Assembly: GCF_036378875.1 (NCBI RefSeq)
Contig: NZ_DASUVO010000153.1
Location: forward strand, 62,001-126,000
DNA length: 64,000 bases
Direction of reading: 5' to 3'
DNA from: Actinophytocola sp036378875
GTDB lineage: Bacteria; Actinomycetota; Actinomycetes; Mycobacteriales; Pseudonocardiaceae
The stretch's first letter is position 1; each line of letters begins with the position of its first letter. Both the position numbers and the translations under genes were made by a program. Below, piece by piece: positions 10,003-18,657 of this stretch. A model generated the notes under the pieces. It searched no databases, had not been told where the DNA came from, and saw only the letters and a list, made by a program, of their open reading frames with translations.

Positions 10003-10822
10003 CCTGGTCCGGGTCGCGGCCGTGGCAGTAGAGCATGACCTCGTCCGCGCCGAGATCCCCGAACCGTGCGGTGACCTCGCGGATCTGACCGCGAGTGGTG
10101 AGCATCCCCTCGACCATGTAGTCCGCCCGGTCGGTGAACGCGTAGTAGGCGGCCATGGCGGTCCGTGCCTCGTCGATCACGTGCTCGGGTCCGAGCGCGA
10201 CGTTGGCCTGGGTGACGATGCGAGGTGAGCCGTCACGGCCGTGCTCGGCCCACGCCGTGCGGACGGTGTCGATCAATCCGCCGACCCAGGCTGGCGGGGC
10301 GGCGGCGAGGAACCCGTCACCGAAACGAGCGACCCGGGCAAGCGCGGCGGGCTGGAACCCGCCGAACAGGACCTCGGGACCACCTGGCCGGGCGGGTGCG
10401 GGACCGATGGGGCCGACCTCGTCGCCGTAGGGCTCGCCCGCCCATACCCGCCGCATGATCGCCATCTGCGTGTCCAGGCGCCGGCCACGGGTGCGGATGT
10501 CGATGCCGGTGGCGAGGTGGTCGTCGACGCGGCCGCCGACGCCGAGGCCGAGCACGAATCGGCCACCCGACATGCGGTCCAGCGTCGCGGCCTGCTTGGC
10601 CAGCAGCGCGGGCTCACGCAGCGGGGCCAGCAGCACCTCGGTCTGCACGCGGACGCGGGTGGTGGCGCCGGCGACCACGGCGAGCGTGACCAGCGGCTCG
10701 GGGTTGTCGTAGACGAGCCGGTCGAGCAGGCCCAGAGTGCTGAACGGGCCGGCGTCGGCGCGACGAGCCCAGTCGAGCAGTGCGACCGGGTCGGAGACGG
10801 GCAGGCCGAGACCAATCTTCAC
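9974..10822 (-). CDS. LLM-class (F420-dependent type) oxidoreductase
   Basis: A 282-aa luciferase-like monooxygenase family protein, TIM-barrel fold. Motifs: KIGLGLPVSDP at the N-terminus, DRLVYDNPEPLVTLAVVAGAT, RVRVQTEVLLAPLREPALLAKQAATLD and GGRFVLGLGVGG, then FGGFQPAALARVARFGDGFLAA. In actinobacteria these usually use F420 or FMN; the cofactor and substrate here are not known. GTG start is chosen because GGAG lies 7-9 nt upstream. It is a single gene with a 17-bp palindrome about 50 bp before its start that could be an operator. Confidence 0.85.
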   Translation of the reverse strand: MKIGLGLPVSDPVALLDWARRADAGPFSTLGLLDRLVYDNPEPLVTLAVVAGATTRVRVQTEVLLAPLREPALLAKQAATLDRMSGGRFVLGLGVGGRVDDHLATGIDIRTRGRRLDTQMAIMRRVWAGEPYGDEVGPIGPAPARPGGPEVLFGGFQPAALARVARFGDGFLAAAPPAWVGGLIDTVRTAWAEHGRDGSPRIVTQANVALGPEHVIDEARTAMAAYYAFTDRADYMVEGMLTTRGQIREVTARFGDLGADEVMLYCHGRDPDQVNRLADLVG

Positions 10823-10872
10823 GAGAAACTCCACACGAGGGGACGGCAAAGGACCGTGCCGCCCGCTCCAGT

Positions 10873-10889
10873 CACCTCGATACGAGGTG
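10873..10889. promoter_or_regulatory. perfect palindrome upstream of the LLM gene, candidate operator
   Basis: CACCTCG ATA CGAGGTG, 7-bp arms around a 3-bp centre, 51 bp upstream of the GTG. It fits a dimeric repressor site, but no adjacent regulator gene is present. Confidence 0.4.
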
Positions 10890-10978
10890 GGGTTCTCGTT
10901 CTGCGGCGTACTTCTGGGAGAACACCTGTCTCGGATTGATCGACAACGTAGCCACGCCGCGGCCTGGGCCGCAAACCC

Positions 10979-12424
10979 TTATTCCGCTGACGGGGTGATG
11001 CCCTCCGACTCGGCCCACTTCCGCAGCTCGGCGACCGCGTCGTCGTGATCCAGCGGGCCGCGGTCCAGCCGCAGTTCCTTGAGGTAACGCCACGCCTTGC
11101 CGACCAGCGGACCAGGCGGCAGCCCGAGCAGGCGCATGATCTCGTTGCCGTCCAGGTCCGGGCGCACCCGCGCCAGGTCCTCCTCGGCCGCGATCCGCGC
11201 GATCCGGGCCTCGAGGTCGTCGTAGGTGCGCTGCAGTGCGGCGGCCTTGCGCCGGTTTCGGGTTGTGCAGTCGGCCCGGACGAGCTTGTGCAGCCGGGAC
11301 AGCAGGGGACCGGCGTCTGTCACGTACCTGCGCACGGCCGAGTCAGTCCACTCGCCCTTGCCGTAGCCGTGGAACCGCAGGTGGAGGTACACGAGCTGGG
11401 CGACGTCCTCGACGATCTCCTTCGAGTACTTCAACGCGCGCAAACGCTTGCGGACCATCTTGGCGCCCACGACCTCGTGGTGGTGGAAGCTCACGCCGCC
11501 GCCCTCGATGAACCGGCGGGTGGGCGGCTTGCCGATGTCGTGCAGCAGCGCCGCGAGCCGCAGCACCAGGTCCGGCTCGGTGTCCGGCTCCTCCAGGTCG
11601 ATCGCCTGGTCTACCACCACGAGCGAGTGGTGGTAGACGTCCTTGTGCTGGTGGTGCTCGTCGATCTCCAGCCGCATCGCCGGCACCTCGGGCAGCACGT
11701 GGTCGGCGAGGCCGGTGTCGACCATCAGCTCCAGCCCACGACGCGGGTAGCGACCGCACAGCAGCTTGGACAGCTCCGCCTGGATGCGCTCGGCGGTGAT
11801 CCGGTTGATCTCGCCGTTCATCTCGCGGATGGCGTCGAGCACCCGGGGCGCCATGGTGAAGCCGAGCTGGCTCACGAACCGGACCGCACGCATCATCCGC
11901 AGCGGGTCGTCCGCGAACGACTCCTGCGGGGTCGCGGGCGTGTCGAGCACTCGCTTCTTCAGCGCGCCTCGGCCGTCGTGCGGGTCGACGAACTTCTTCG
12001 TCGCCATGTCGATGGCCATGGCGTTGACCGTGAAGTCCCGCCGGACCAGGTCCGCGGCGATCGAGTCGCCGAAGCTCACCTCGGGGTTGCGGCTCATCCG
12101 GTCGTAGGAGTCGGACCGGAACGTGGTGATCTCCACGGTGGTGCCGCGCTTGGTCGCCCCCATGGTGCCGAACGCGATCCCGGTGTCCCAGATGGCGTCC
12201 GCCCACCCGGTCAGCAGCTCACGCACCCGCTCCGGCCGCGCGTCGGTGGCGAAGTCGAGGTCGTTGCCCAGCCGGTCCATCAGCGCGTCCCGGACCGTCC
12301 CGCCCACCAGGAACAGCTGATGGCCGGCTTCGGTGAACCGGGAGGCGAGCTCGTCGGCCACGGGGAAGCGCACCTGCTCCTCCGATTCACGGTTACGGAC
12401 GTCGATGGTCTGGGGTTGCGACAC
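10979..12424 (-). CDS. pcnA: CCA tRNA nucleotidyltransferase (PcnA type)
   Basis: A 481-aa class II nucleotidyltransferase that adds or repairs the CCA end of tRNAs. The nucleotidyltransferase head has LVGGTVRDALMDRLGNDLDFATDA (catalytic Asp pair in DLD). The RNA-binding middle follows (RRDFTVNAMAIDM, DPLRMMRAVRF). A C-terminal HD domain is present (LLHDIGKPPTRRF, with HHHEVVGA). GTG start (MSQPQTIDVRN) matches the mycobacterial homologue's length. It is divergent from the Nudix gene with 66 bp between starts, the arrangement seen at Rv3907c/Rv3908 in M. tuberculosis. Both tRNA genes downstream of gyrA lack an encoded CCA, so this enzyme is needed. Confidence 0.92.
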   Translation of the reverse strand: MSQPQTIDVRNRESEEQVRFPVADELASRFTEAGHQLFLVGGTVRDALMDRLGNDLDFATDARPERVRELLTGWADAIWDTGIAFGTMGATKRGTTVEITTFRSDSYDRMSRNPEVSFGDSIAADLVRRDFTVNAMAIDMATKKFVDPHDGRGALKKRVLDTPATPQESFADDPLRMMRAVRFVSQLGFTMAPRVLDAIREMNGEINRITAERIQAELSKLLCGRYPRRGLELMVDTGLADHVLPEVPAMRLEIDEHHQHKDVYHHSLVVVDQAIDLEEPDTEPDLVLRLAALLHDIGKPPTRRFIEGGGVSFHHHEVVGAKMVRKRLRALKYSKEIVEDVAQLVYLHLRFHGYGKGEWTDSAVRRYVTDAGPLLSRLHKLVRADCTTRNRRKAAALQRTYDDLEARIARIAAEEDLARVRPDLDGNEIMRLLGLPPGPLVGKAWRYLKELRLDRGPLDHDDAVAELRKWAESEGITPSAE

Positions 12425-12477
12425 GGGGAACCAGCGTAACTGGCACTGATCAGTCAACCCGGACGCCATCCCCGCAT

Positions 12478-12483
12478 TACGAT
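12478..12483 (+). promoter_or_regulatory. -10 element of the Nudix gene
   Basis: TACGAT ends 7 nt before the ATG, consistent with a leaderless transcript. Confidence 0.45.
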
Positions 12484-12490
12484 CGCGAAC

Positions 12491-13024
12491 ATGCCCCAGT
12501 CGTCCGGCAGGTCGCGTGGCGTCCCGTCGCGGCGCCGCGGCCGACGACGCGGGCGCAAGATGGCGGCCGTCGACGAGACCTCCGCCGGCGGCGTCGTGAT
12601 CAACTTCGCGCGGGACAAGGTGGTGCTCATCGGCCGCCTCGACCGGCGCGGTCGGCTGCTGTGGTCGCTGCCGAAAGGCCACATAGAGGAGGGTGAGACC
12701 CCCGAGGAGACCGCCGTGCGGGAGGTCGGGGAAGAGACCGGCATCGTCGGCGAGATAATTCGACCGCTCGGCACCATCGACTACTGGTTCGTCGCGGAAC
12801 GGCGGAGGATCCACAAGACCGTGCACCACTTCCTGATGGAGGAGCGCGGTGGGGATCTTTCCGACGAGGACGTCGAGGTGACCGAGGTCGACTGGGTCGC
12901 TCTCGACGAGCTGGAGGACAGGCTTGCCTACGCCGATGAGCGCCGCCTCGTCCGCAAGGCGCTGGAGCTGCTCGAGGTGGCCCCGAGCGAGGAAGAACTT
13001 TCGGTAGAAGCTGATGGGGGCTGA
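12491..13024 (+). CDS. Nudix hydrolase (MutT4-like)
   Basis: A 177-aa Nudix protein. The Nudix box is complete: GHIEEG E, then REVGEETGI (Gx5Ex7REUxEExGU). About 24 Arg-rich residues precede the domain (RGVPSRRRGRRRGRK), then SAGGVVINFARDKVVLIGR. Family members hydrolyse nucleoside diphosphates linked to another group; by position it is the equivalent of M. tuberculosis mutT4 (Rv3908), and the substrate is not certain. ATG follows directly after the -10 element. It is the first gene of a rightward cluster leading to DUF6049 and murJ. Confidence 0.9.
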   Translation: MPQSSGRSRGVPSRRRGRRRGRKMAAVDETSAGGVVINFARDKVVLIGRLDRRGRLLWSLPKGHIEEGETPEETAVREVGEETGIVGEIIRPLGTIDYWFVAERRRIHKTVHHFLMEERGGDLSDEDVEVTEVDWVALDELEDRLAYADERRLVRKALELLEVAPSEEELSVEADGG

Positions 13025-13031
13025 GGCGACC

Positions 13032-15278
13032 ATGACGCGCGGCTGGCGACTGGCTGCGGCAACGCTCGCGGCCGCGCTGTTCGGACTGTCGGCGCCGATC
13101 GCCGCGCCGGCGACGGCGCAGCAACCCATCGGACAGCCGGTGCCGTCCGTGACCGGTGCCCAGTCGCTCCTGGAACTGACCGTCACCGAGCTCTCGCCGC
13201 GGGTCGTCACCTCCGCCACGACGTCGATCACGGTCAAGGGCCGGGTCGCCAACACCGGCGACCGGCGTATCGACCAGATCCGGGTCCGCCTTCAGCGCGG
13301 GGACGCCGTCGACTCGGACAAGGCGCTGCGGGACATCCAGGGCCAGAACACCGATGCGGCAACCGGCGTCTTCCAGGAGGTCAGCAAGACACTCCAGCCG
13401 GGTGACAACGCCAACCTCGAGGTCACCATCCCGATCCGCGGCGCGGACAAGACGCTGAAGATCGACGAGCCCGGCGTGTACCCGCTGCTGGTGAACGTGA
13501 ACGGACAGCCGGACTACGGGAACCCGGCCCGCCTCGCCGCCGTCTCGATCGCGCTGCCGGTGATGTCCGTGCCCGGCGGCCCCGACGCCACTCCGAAGAC
13601 CGCGCCGCCTGCGCTCACGCTCCTGTGGCCGCTGCTGGACGAGCAGCCGAGGCGGCTGCCCACCACCGACGGCAAGACGGTGCTCGCCGACGATGAGCTC
13701 GCCGACTCGCTGACCGTGGGCGGGAGGCTGTTCAACCTGGTCAACTCCGTGCGCACGGCGACGGAGGCGAGCGACGAGTTGCTGCGCTCCGTCTGCTTCG
13801 CGGTCGACCCGGACCTGTTGGAGACCGTGGCCAAGATGACCCAGGGCTACCAGGTCCGGCTCTCGGGCGGCCAGCTCGTGGCCGGCAAGGGCGCCCAGGC
13901 GGCCACCGACTGGCTTGGCCGGGTCCGGGACCTGACCAACGGTCACTGCGTCATCGCGGTGCCGTACGCGGACGCCGACCTGGTCGCGTTGTCCCGTGCC
14001 GGCGCGGTCGACCTAGAGCAGCTGTCGCTCACGGGCTCGTCGATCGTGGCCAAGCAACTGTCGGTGGAGCCGCTGGCCGGGGTCTACTGGCCGACGGGCG
14101 GCTCGTTCGACGAGCGCACCCTGATCGACCTGGCGAACGTCTCACCGGCCACGATCCTCGCCGACCCCGCCCATCTCGAGCAGGTCGAGGGCCGCGCCCC
14201 GTACGCGGTCAACGGCACCCAGACGGCCAACCCCGTCCGTGCCCTGCCCGTCGACTCACTCGTCTCCGACGCGCTCACGCGTCCTGCCTCCGCCACGCCG
14301 ACCATCGACGGCCGCGCCGTCCCCGACACGGGCACGTCCGTGCAGACCGGGCTCGCCGCGCTGGCCTACCGGGCCGCGTTCGACGAGCGGGTCGGCGGCG
14401 AGGTGCTGATCGCCCCGCCGCGGCGCTGGCTCGCCTCCAACGCCGAGCTGGAACAGTTCCTGCTGCTGGCCAGGCAGCTGTTCGACGGCGGGTTCGCGAG
14501 CCCTCTGCCGCTGGACCAGGCGGTGAACTCGCCCAACGGCGGCACCACGGGCGACATCGCCTTCACCCCGCAGGACAACGCACAGGAGATCCCCACCCAG
14601 GTCACCGCCGAGGTGATGCGGATCAACGCCACCCGGCGGGACATGCTCGACGCGATGGCCGACGACAACACGAGCAACGTCGACCCGAACGACCTGCTGG
14701 CCCCCATCCAGTACGGGCTGCTGCGTGGCGTGTCGACCGCGTGGCGCGGCCGCGTCCAGGACGCCGACAAGGCGGTCGACCAGGCGGAAGCCCAGCTCGA
14801 CGCGTTGCGGGACATGGTTGTCGTGAACAATCCCGGACGGCCGCTCTCGTTCGCGTCTGGGGACAGCCCGATCCCGGTCGGCATCTACAACGGGCTGCCG
14901 GTGACGATCGTGGTGCGCATCAACCTGAGCTCGGTCCCCGGCCTGCACCCGGAGTCCGTCCAGAACATCCGGATCCCGCCGTTCTCCCGCAACCAGCGCT
15001 ACATCCCGGCCGAGGTGAGCCGGTCCGGCCGGTTCAGCGTGGACGTGAAGCTGACCACGCCGGGTGGCACATCTCTCGGCGCGCCGGTGCGGTTGGAGCT
15101 CAACTCGACCTCGTACGGCATCATCAGCGTGGCCGTGACCGGAACCGCTGGTGTGGTACTCGTGTTGCTGGCCGGTTTCCGGATCTTCCGGCGGGTGAAG
15201 GCGGCGCGGGCCGGCGAGGCGAGGACGGGATCGGGTGAACAGATCGCGCAGCGGAGCGACCATCAGCACGGCGCATAG
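13032..15278 (+). CDS. DUF6049 family secreted/membrane-anchored protein
   Basis: A 748-aa protein equivalent by position to M. tuberculosis Rv3909. It starts with a signal peptide (MTRGWRLAAATLAAALFG then SAPIAAPATAQ), followed by a long extracytoplasmic region and one C-terminal membrane segment (ISVAVTGTAGVVLVLLAGF) with a short basic cytoplasmic tail. The N-terminal part (ELTVTELSPRVV, ITVKGRVANTGDRRIDQIRVRLQRG) looks like a CARDB-type beta domain. Function is unknown; conserved linkage to murJ suggests a role in lipid II export or envelope assembly. ATG at 13032 is preferred over 13014 because it gives a cleaner signal peptide. The end overlaps murJ by 44 bp if murJ starts at 15235. Confidence 0.85.
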   Translation: MTRGWRLAAATLAAALFGLSAPIAAPATAQQPIGQPVPSVTGAQSLLELTVTELSPRVVTSATTSITVKGRVANTGDRRIDQIRVRLQRGDAVDSDKALRDIQGQNTDAATGVFQEVSKTLQPGDNANLEVTIPIRGADKTLKIDEPGVYPLLVNVNGQPDYGNPARLAAVSIALPVMSVPGGPDATPKTAPPALTLLWPLLDEQPRRLPTTDGKTVLADDELADSLTVGGRLFNLVNSVRTATEASDELLRSVCFAVDPDLLETVAKMTQGYQVRLSGGQLVAGKGAQAATDWLGRVRDLTNGHCVIAVPYADADLVALSRAGAVDLEQLSLTGSSIVAKQLSVEPLAGVYWPTGGSFDERTLIDLANVSPATILADPAHLEQVEGRAPYAVNGTQTANPVRALPVDSLVSDALTRPASATPTIDGRAVPDTGTSVQTGLAALAYRAAFDERVGGEVLIAPPRRWLASNAELEQFLLLARQLFDGGFASPLPLDQAVNSPNGGTTGDIAFTPQDNAQEIPTQVTAEVMRINATRRDMLDAMADDNTSNVDPNDLLAPIQYGLLRGVSTAWRGRVQDADKAVDQAEAQLDALRDMVVVNNPGRPLSFASGDSPIPVGIYNGLPVTIVVRINLSSVPGLHPESVQNIRIPPFSRNQRYIPAEVSRSGRFSVDVKLTTPGGTSLGAPVRLELNSTSYGIISVAVTGTAGVVLVLLAGFRIFRRVKAARAGEARTGSGEQIAQRSDHQHGA

Positions 15279-16905
15279 CGTGGACCAGCGATCGCCGCGG
15301 CAGGCGCCGTCACTCGCCAAGGCGAGCGGCTCGATGGCGGTCGCCACGCTCGTCAGCCGGATCACCGGGTTCCTGTGGAAGGTGCAGCTGGCCTGGGTGG
15401 CCGGTCTCACGGTCGTCAACGACTCGTTCACCGTCGCCAACACGCTGCCCAACATCGTCTACGAGCTGCTCCTCGGTGGTGTGCTCGCGAGCGTGGTGGT
15501 GCCGCTGCTGGTCCGTGCGCAGGACGACCCGGACGGCGGTCAGGCGTACACGAACCGGCTGCTGACGGTCGGCATGACACTGCTGGTGGGCGGCACGGTC
15601 GTCGCGGTCGCCCTGGCGCCGCTGTTCACCCGGCTGTACATGGACGACTCGACCGGCCAGGCCAACGCCGAACTGGCCACCGCGTTCGCGTACCTGCTGC
15701 TGCCCGAGATCGTGTTCTACGGGCTGTTCGCGTTGCTGTCGGCGATCCTGCAGGCCAAGCACGTGTTCGGACCGACCGCGTGGGCACCGGTGATCAACAA
15801 CGTGGTCATCATGCTGACCATCGGGGCCTACGCCATCGTGCCGGGCGAGATCTCGCTGAACCCCGTCCGCATGGGCGACGTGAAGCTCCTGGTGCTCGGC
15901 ATCGGCGTGACGCTGGGCATCGTCGTGCAGGCACTCGTGCTGCTACCAGCTCTCCGTCGGTCCGGCTTCAGGTTCCGGTGGAACTGGGGCCTCGACTCGC
16001 GACTGCGTGAGTTCGGCGGACTCGCGCTGTGGATCCTCGCCTACGTCGCGATCAGCCAGATCGGCATGGTGATCACCACCCGTGTCCTGACCGCGGCCGC
16101 GCCGGGCGGTGCCGCGATCTACGCGAACGCGTGGCTGCTGTTCCAGCTGCCGTACGGGGTCATCGGCGTCTCGCTGCTCACCGCGATCATGCCGAGGCTG
16201 TCCCGGGCCGCGGCCGACGGCGACACCGACAAGCTCATCGACGACCTCTCGCTCGGCAGCCGGCTGTCCACGGTCATGCTGGTGCCGCTGTCCGCGGTGC
16301 TCACGATCGCAGGCTCGGCCATCGGCGTCGCGCTGTTCGGAGTCGGTGAGGCGAGCGTCGCCGACGCGCAGCGGCTCGGCACCGCACTCGCGTTCTCGGC
16401 GTTCGGGATCCTGCCGTTCGCTCTGGTCATGCTGCAGATCCGGGTGTTCTACGCGATGAAGGACGCGCGGACACCGACCTTGATCATGGTCGTGATGACC
16501 GTGGTGAAGATCCCGATGCTGTACCTCGTGGCGGACCGGCTGCGGCCGGAGGACGTGGTGATCGGCGTGATGCTGGTCAACTCGCTCTCGTTCGTGGTCG
16601 GCGCGGTGCTTGGCCAGATGTGGCTGTGGGTGCGGCTCGGCAGGCTGCAGAGCATGCGGGTGGTCAAGGTCATCGCGCAGACGGTCGTTGCCGGTGGCGC
16701 CGGCGTGCTCGTCGCGGTCGGCGCCTCCCTGCTGCTCGACCGCGTCCTGCCGGACTCGGTCGGACCGTGGCTCACCGCGTGGCTCAAGCTGGTCGTGCAG
16801 GGCCTGTTGACCACCGTCGTCGCGTTCGGCCTGCTCACGGTGTTCAAGGTGCCCGAGTTGCAGCCCGCTGTTTCGCGAATCACCCGACTGGTACGCCGCC
16901 GGTAG
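15235..16905 (+). CDS. murJ: lipid II flippase MurJ (MviN family)
   Basis: A 556-aa MOP-superfamily integral membrane protein with about 14 hydrophobic segments. The N-terminal MurJ signature is ASGSMAVATLVSRITGFLWK, and LPNIVYELLLGGVLASVVVPLL follows. It flips lipid II across the membrane during peptidoglycan synthesis. In M. tuberculosis the homologue Rv3910 carries a cytoplasmic pseudokinase and an extracellular domain in the same polypeptide; here the protein stops after the last membrane segment (RITRLVRRR) and the pseudokinase is the next gene. GTG at 15235 has an AGGACGGGA ribosome site; GTG at 15280, just after the DUF6049 stop, is also possible. Confidence 0.95.
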   Translation: MNRSRSGATISTAHSVDQRSPRQAPSLAKASGSMAVATLVSRITGFLWKVQLAWVAGLTVVNDSFTVANTLPNIVYELLLGGVLASVVVPLLVRAQDDPDGGQAYTNRLLTVGMTLLVGGTVVAVALAPLFTRLYMDDSTGQANAELATAFAYLLLPEIVFYGLFALLSAILQAKHVFGPTAWAPVINNVVIMLTIGAYAIVPGEISLNPVRMGDVKLLVLGIGVTLGIVVQALVLLPALRRSGFRFRWNWGLDSRLREFGGLALWILAYVAISQIGMVITTRVLTAAAPGGAAIYANAWLLFQLPYGVIGVSLLTAIMPRLSRAAADGDTDKLIDDLSLGSRLSTVMLVPLSAVLTIAGSAIGVALFGVGEASVADAQRLGTALAFSAFGILPFALVMLQIRVFYAMKDARTPTLIMVVMTVVKIPMLYLVADRLRPEDVVIGVMLVNSLSFVVGAVLGQMWLWVRLGRLQSMRVVKVIAQTVVAGGAGVLVAVGASLLLDRVLPDSVGPWLTAWLKLVVQGLLTTVVAFGLLTVFKVPELQPAVSRITRLVRRR

Positions 16906-16916
16906 TCGCCAACGAC

Positions 16917-16941
16917 GGGAATTACCAGCGCAAGTCACGTA
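16917..16941 (+). promoter_or_regulatory. candidate ECF-type promoter before the pseudokinase gene
   Basis: GGGAAT (16917-16922), 15 bp, then CGTA (16938-16941), a pattern close to ECF -35 GGGAAC and -10 CGTC elements. The sigma factor gene sigM lies one gene downstream. TAGGCT (16940-16945) could instead be a housekeeping -10. Confidence 0.35.
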
Positions 16942-17020
16942 GGCTCAATCTGACCGGCAACCCAATGATGGACCGCCTGGGGGCCCTAGGGGCGCCTGTG
17001 CGCTGGGCGGGGAGAGAGCA

Positions 17021-18577
17021 GTGGCCACGCGACGAACCGAGTCATTGACCGGCGAGTTGACCCCCGGCGGCGAGCCTGGCGGGGAGAGTTTCCTGCTGCC
17101 CGGAGCCGTGATCGGCGATGGTCGGTACCGCCTGCTCGCCCAGTTCGGACACGACCTACGGATCAACGCGCACCTGTGGCGGGCCCGCGACGGGCAGTTA
17201 CGCCGTGACGTCGCGCTGACCGTGCTGGTCGGCGACCCTGGTAACGCCAAGCAGGCCCAGGCCGCCAGGCGGACGCTCGAACGTGCCACGCACGCCGCCG
17301 CCTTCAACCACCCGGCCACTGCCCGCGTGCTCGACGTGCTCGGTCTCGGCAACGGTGTCTCACCGGGCGAAGGCCTGCTGGGCATCGTGGTGGCGGACTG
17401 GTCGGCGGGCACGGACCTGGTCGACCTGATCGCCGAACGTCCGCTGCCGGGCGCCAACGCGGCGAGGCTGCTCGAGCCGCTCGCGTCCGCCGTCGAACGC
17501 GCCCACCACGCCGGTCTCGTGCTGGGTGTGGACCACCCGCAACGCATCCGCGTCACACCCGACGGCATGCTGCGGCTCGCGTTCCCCGGCGCGCTGGCCG
17601 AGGCCGTGCCGCGCGACGACGTCAAGGGCCTCGGCGCGATCCTGTACCTGCTGATCACCGGCCGATGGCCGCTGCCTGGCGGACCGGCAGCCGTCCCGCC
17701 GGCACCGGTCACCCCGGACGGCTCGATCGTGCCGCCGAACGTGCTGTCCGCCTACATCCCGCCCGCGCTGTCCACGGTCGCCATCCGCTGCCTCGAGGAC
17801 ACCCACATCGGCGCCATCCACACCAGCGCGACGCTGCTCGCCGTCCTGGAGCAGGCGGCCGACTCCGTGGAGCGCACCGAGTTCCTCGGCCCGGTCGCCG
17901 AACCGGTCGACGAGGACACCGAGGCGGTGTGGACGACCAAACCCCCGTCACGTGACCGGAAGAAGCGACGCAAGCTGGCCATCGGCGTCACCGCGCTCGC
18001 GATCGCCATGGTCGCCATTCTCGCCTGGCTGGGCACCATGCTGATCGACTTCTTCGGCGAGGACAGCGGCGGCTCCGGCGACACGCTCGTCGTCGAGCAA
18101 CCGGACCTGTCGAACGGCGAGTCGCCGCCACCAGCGCCGAAACCGGCCGGCCCGATCGAGCCGGCGTCGATCGAGGTGTTCAACATCGGCGGCACCCCGG
18201 ACAACCCGAGGCGAGTGGGTTTCGCCACCGACGGCGACCCGGGCACCGAATGGCGGACCGACACCTACCAACAGCAGTTTCCCGCGCTCAAGCCCGGGGT
18301 CGGGCTGATGGCGTCGTTCGCGGAGCCGGTGAAGTTCGCCTCGGTGGTGATCGACTCACCGAGCCCGAACACGGTGGTGGAGATCCGCACGGCCCCGTCC
18401 GCCAACCCGACCCTCGAGGAGACGAAGGTGATCGGGGAGGCCACGCTGCAGAGCGGCAAGACGGAGATTCAGCTGAACAGCGCCGAGCCGACCCAGTACC
18501 TGTGCGTCTGGATCACGAAACTGGGCGACGGCAACAAGACCGCCTTCGGTGAGGTCGAGTTCATCCGGGCCCAGTAG
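17021..18577 (+). CDS. MurJ-associated pseudokinase with extracellular carbohydrate-binding-like domain
   Basis: A 518-aa protein. Residues 1-310 have the shape of a Ser/Thr kinase domain (IGDGRYRLLAQFG) but lack catalytic residues: the VAIK lysine position reads VALTVLV, the HRD loop is replaced (VLGVDHPQRIRV) and there is no DFG. A membrane segment follows (about 318-342, LAIGVTALAIAMVAILAWLG) and then a 170-residue external domain resembling a discoidin/NPCBM-like fold (FATDGDPGTEWRTDTY, FASVVIDSPSPNTVVEIRT). In mycobacteria the same parts are fused to MurJ, and the phosphorylated pseudokinase recruits FhaA. FhaA is encoded here at 61806-62978. GTG start follows GGGGAGAGAGCA. Confidence 0.88.
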   Translation: MATRRTESLTGELTPGGEPGGESFLLPGAVIGDGRYRLLAQFGHDLRINAHLWRARDGQLRRDVALTVLVGDPGNAKQAQAARRTLERATHAAAFNHPATARVLDVLGLGNGVSPGEGLLGIVVADWSAGTDLVDLIAERPLPGANAARLLEPLASAVERAHHAGLVLGVDHPQRIRVTPDGMLRLAFPGALAEAVPRDDVKGLGAILYLLITGRWPLPGGPAAVPPAPVTPDGSIVPPNVLSAYIPPALSTVAIRCLEDTHIGAIHTSATLLAVLEQAADSVERTEFLGPVAEPVDEDTEAVWTTKPPSRDRKKRRKLAIGVTALAIAMVAILAWLGTMLIDFFGEDSGGSGDTLVVEQPDLSNGESPPPAPKPAGPIEPASIEVFNIGGTPDNPRRVGFATDGDPGTEWRTDTYQQQFPALKPGVGLMASFAEPVKFASVVIDSPSPNTVVEIRTAPSANPTLEETKVIGEATLQSGKTEIQLNSAEPTQYLCVWITKLGDGNKTAFGEVEFIRAQ

Positions 18578-18657
18578 CCACTCCGTTCGGTGACGGCGTT
18601 ACACGTGTCTGTGGCCACACCCCGAAACGTTGAAACGGCGACCGATATCCTCAGTCC

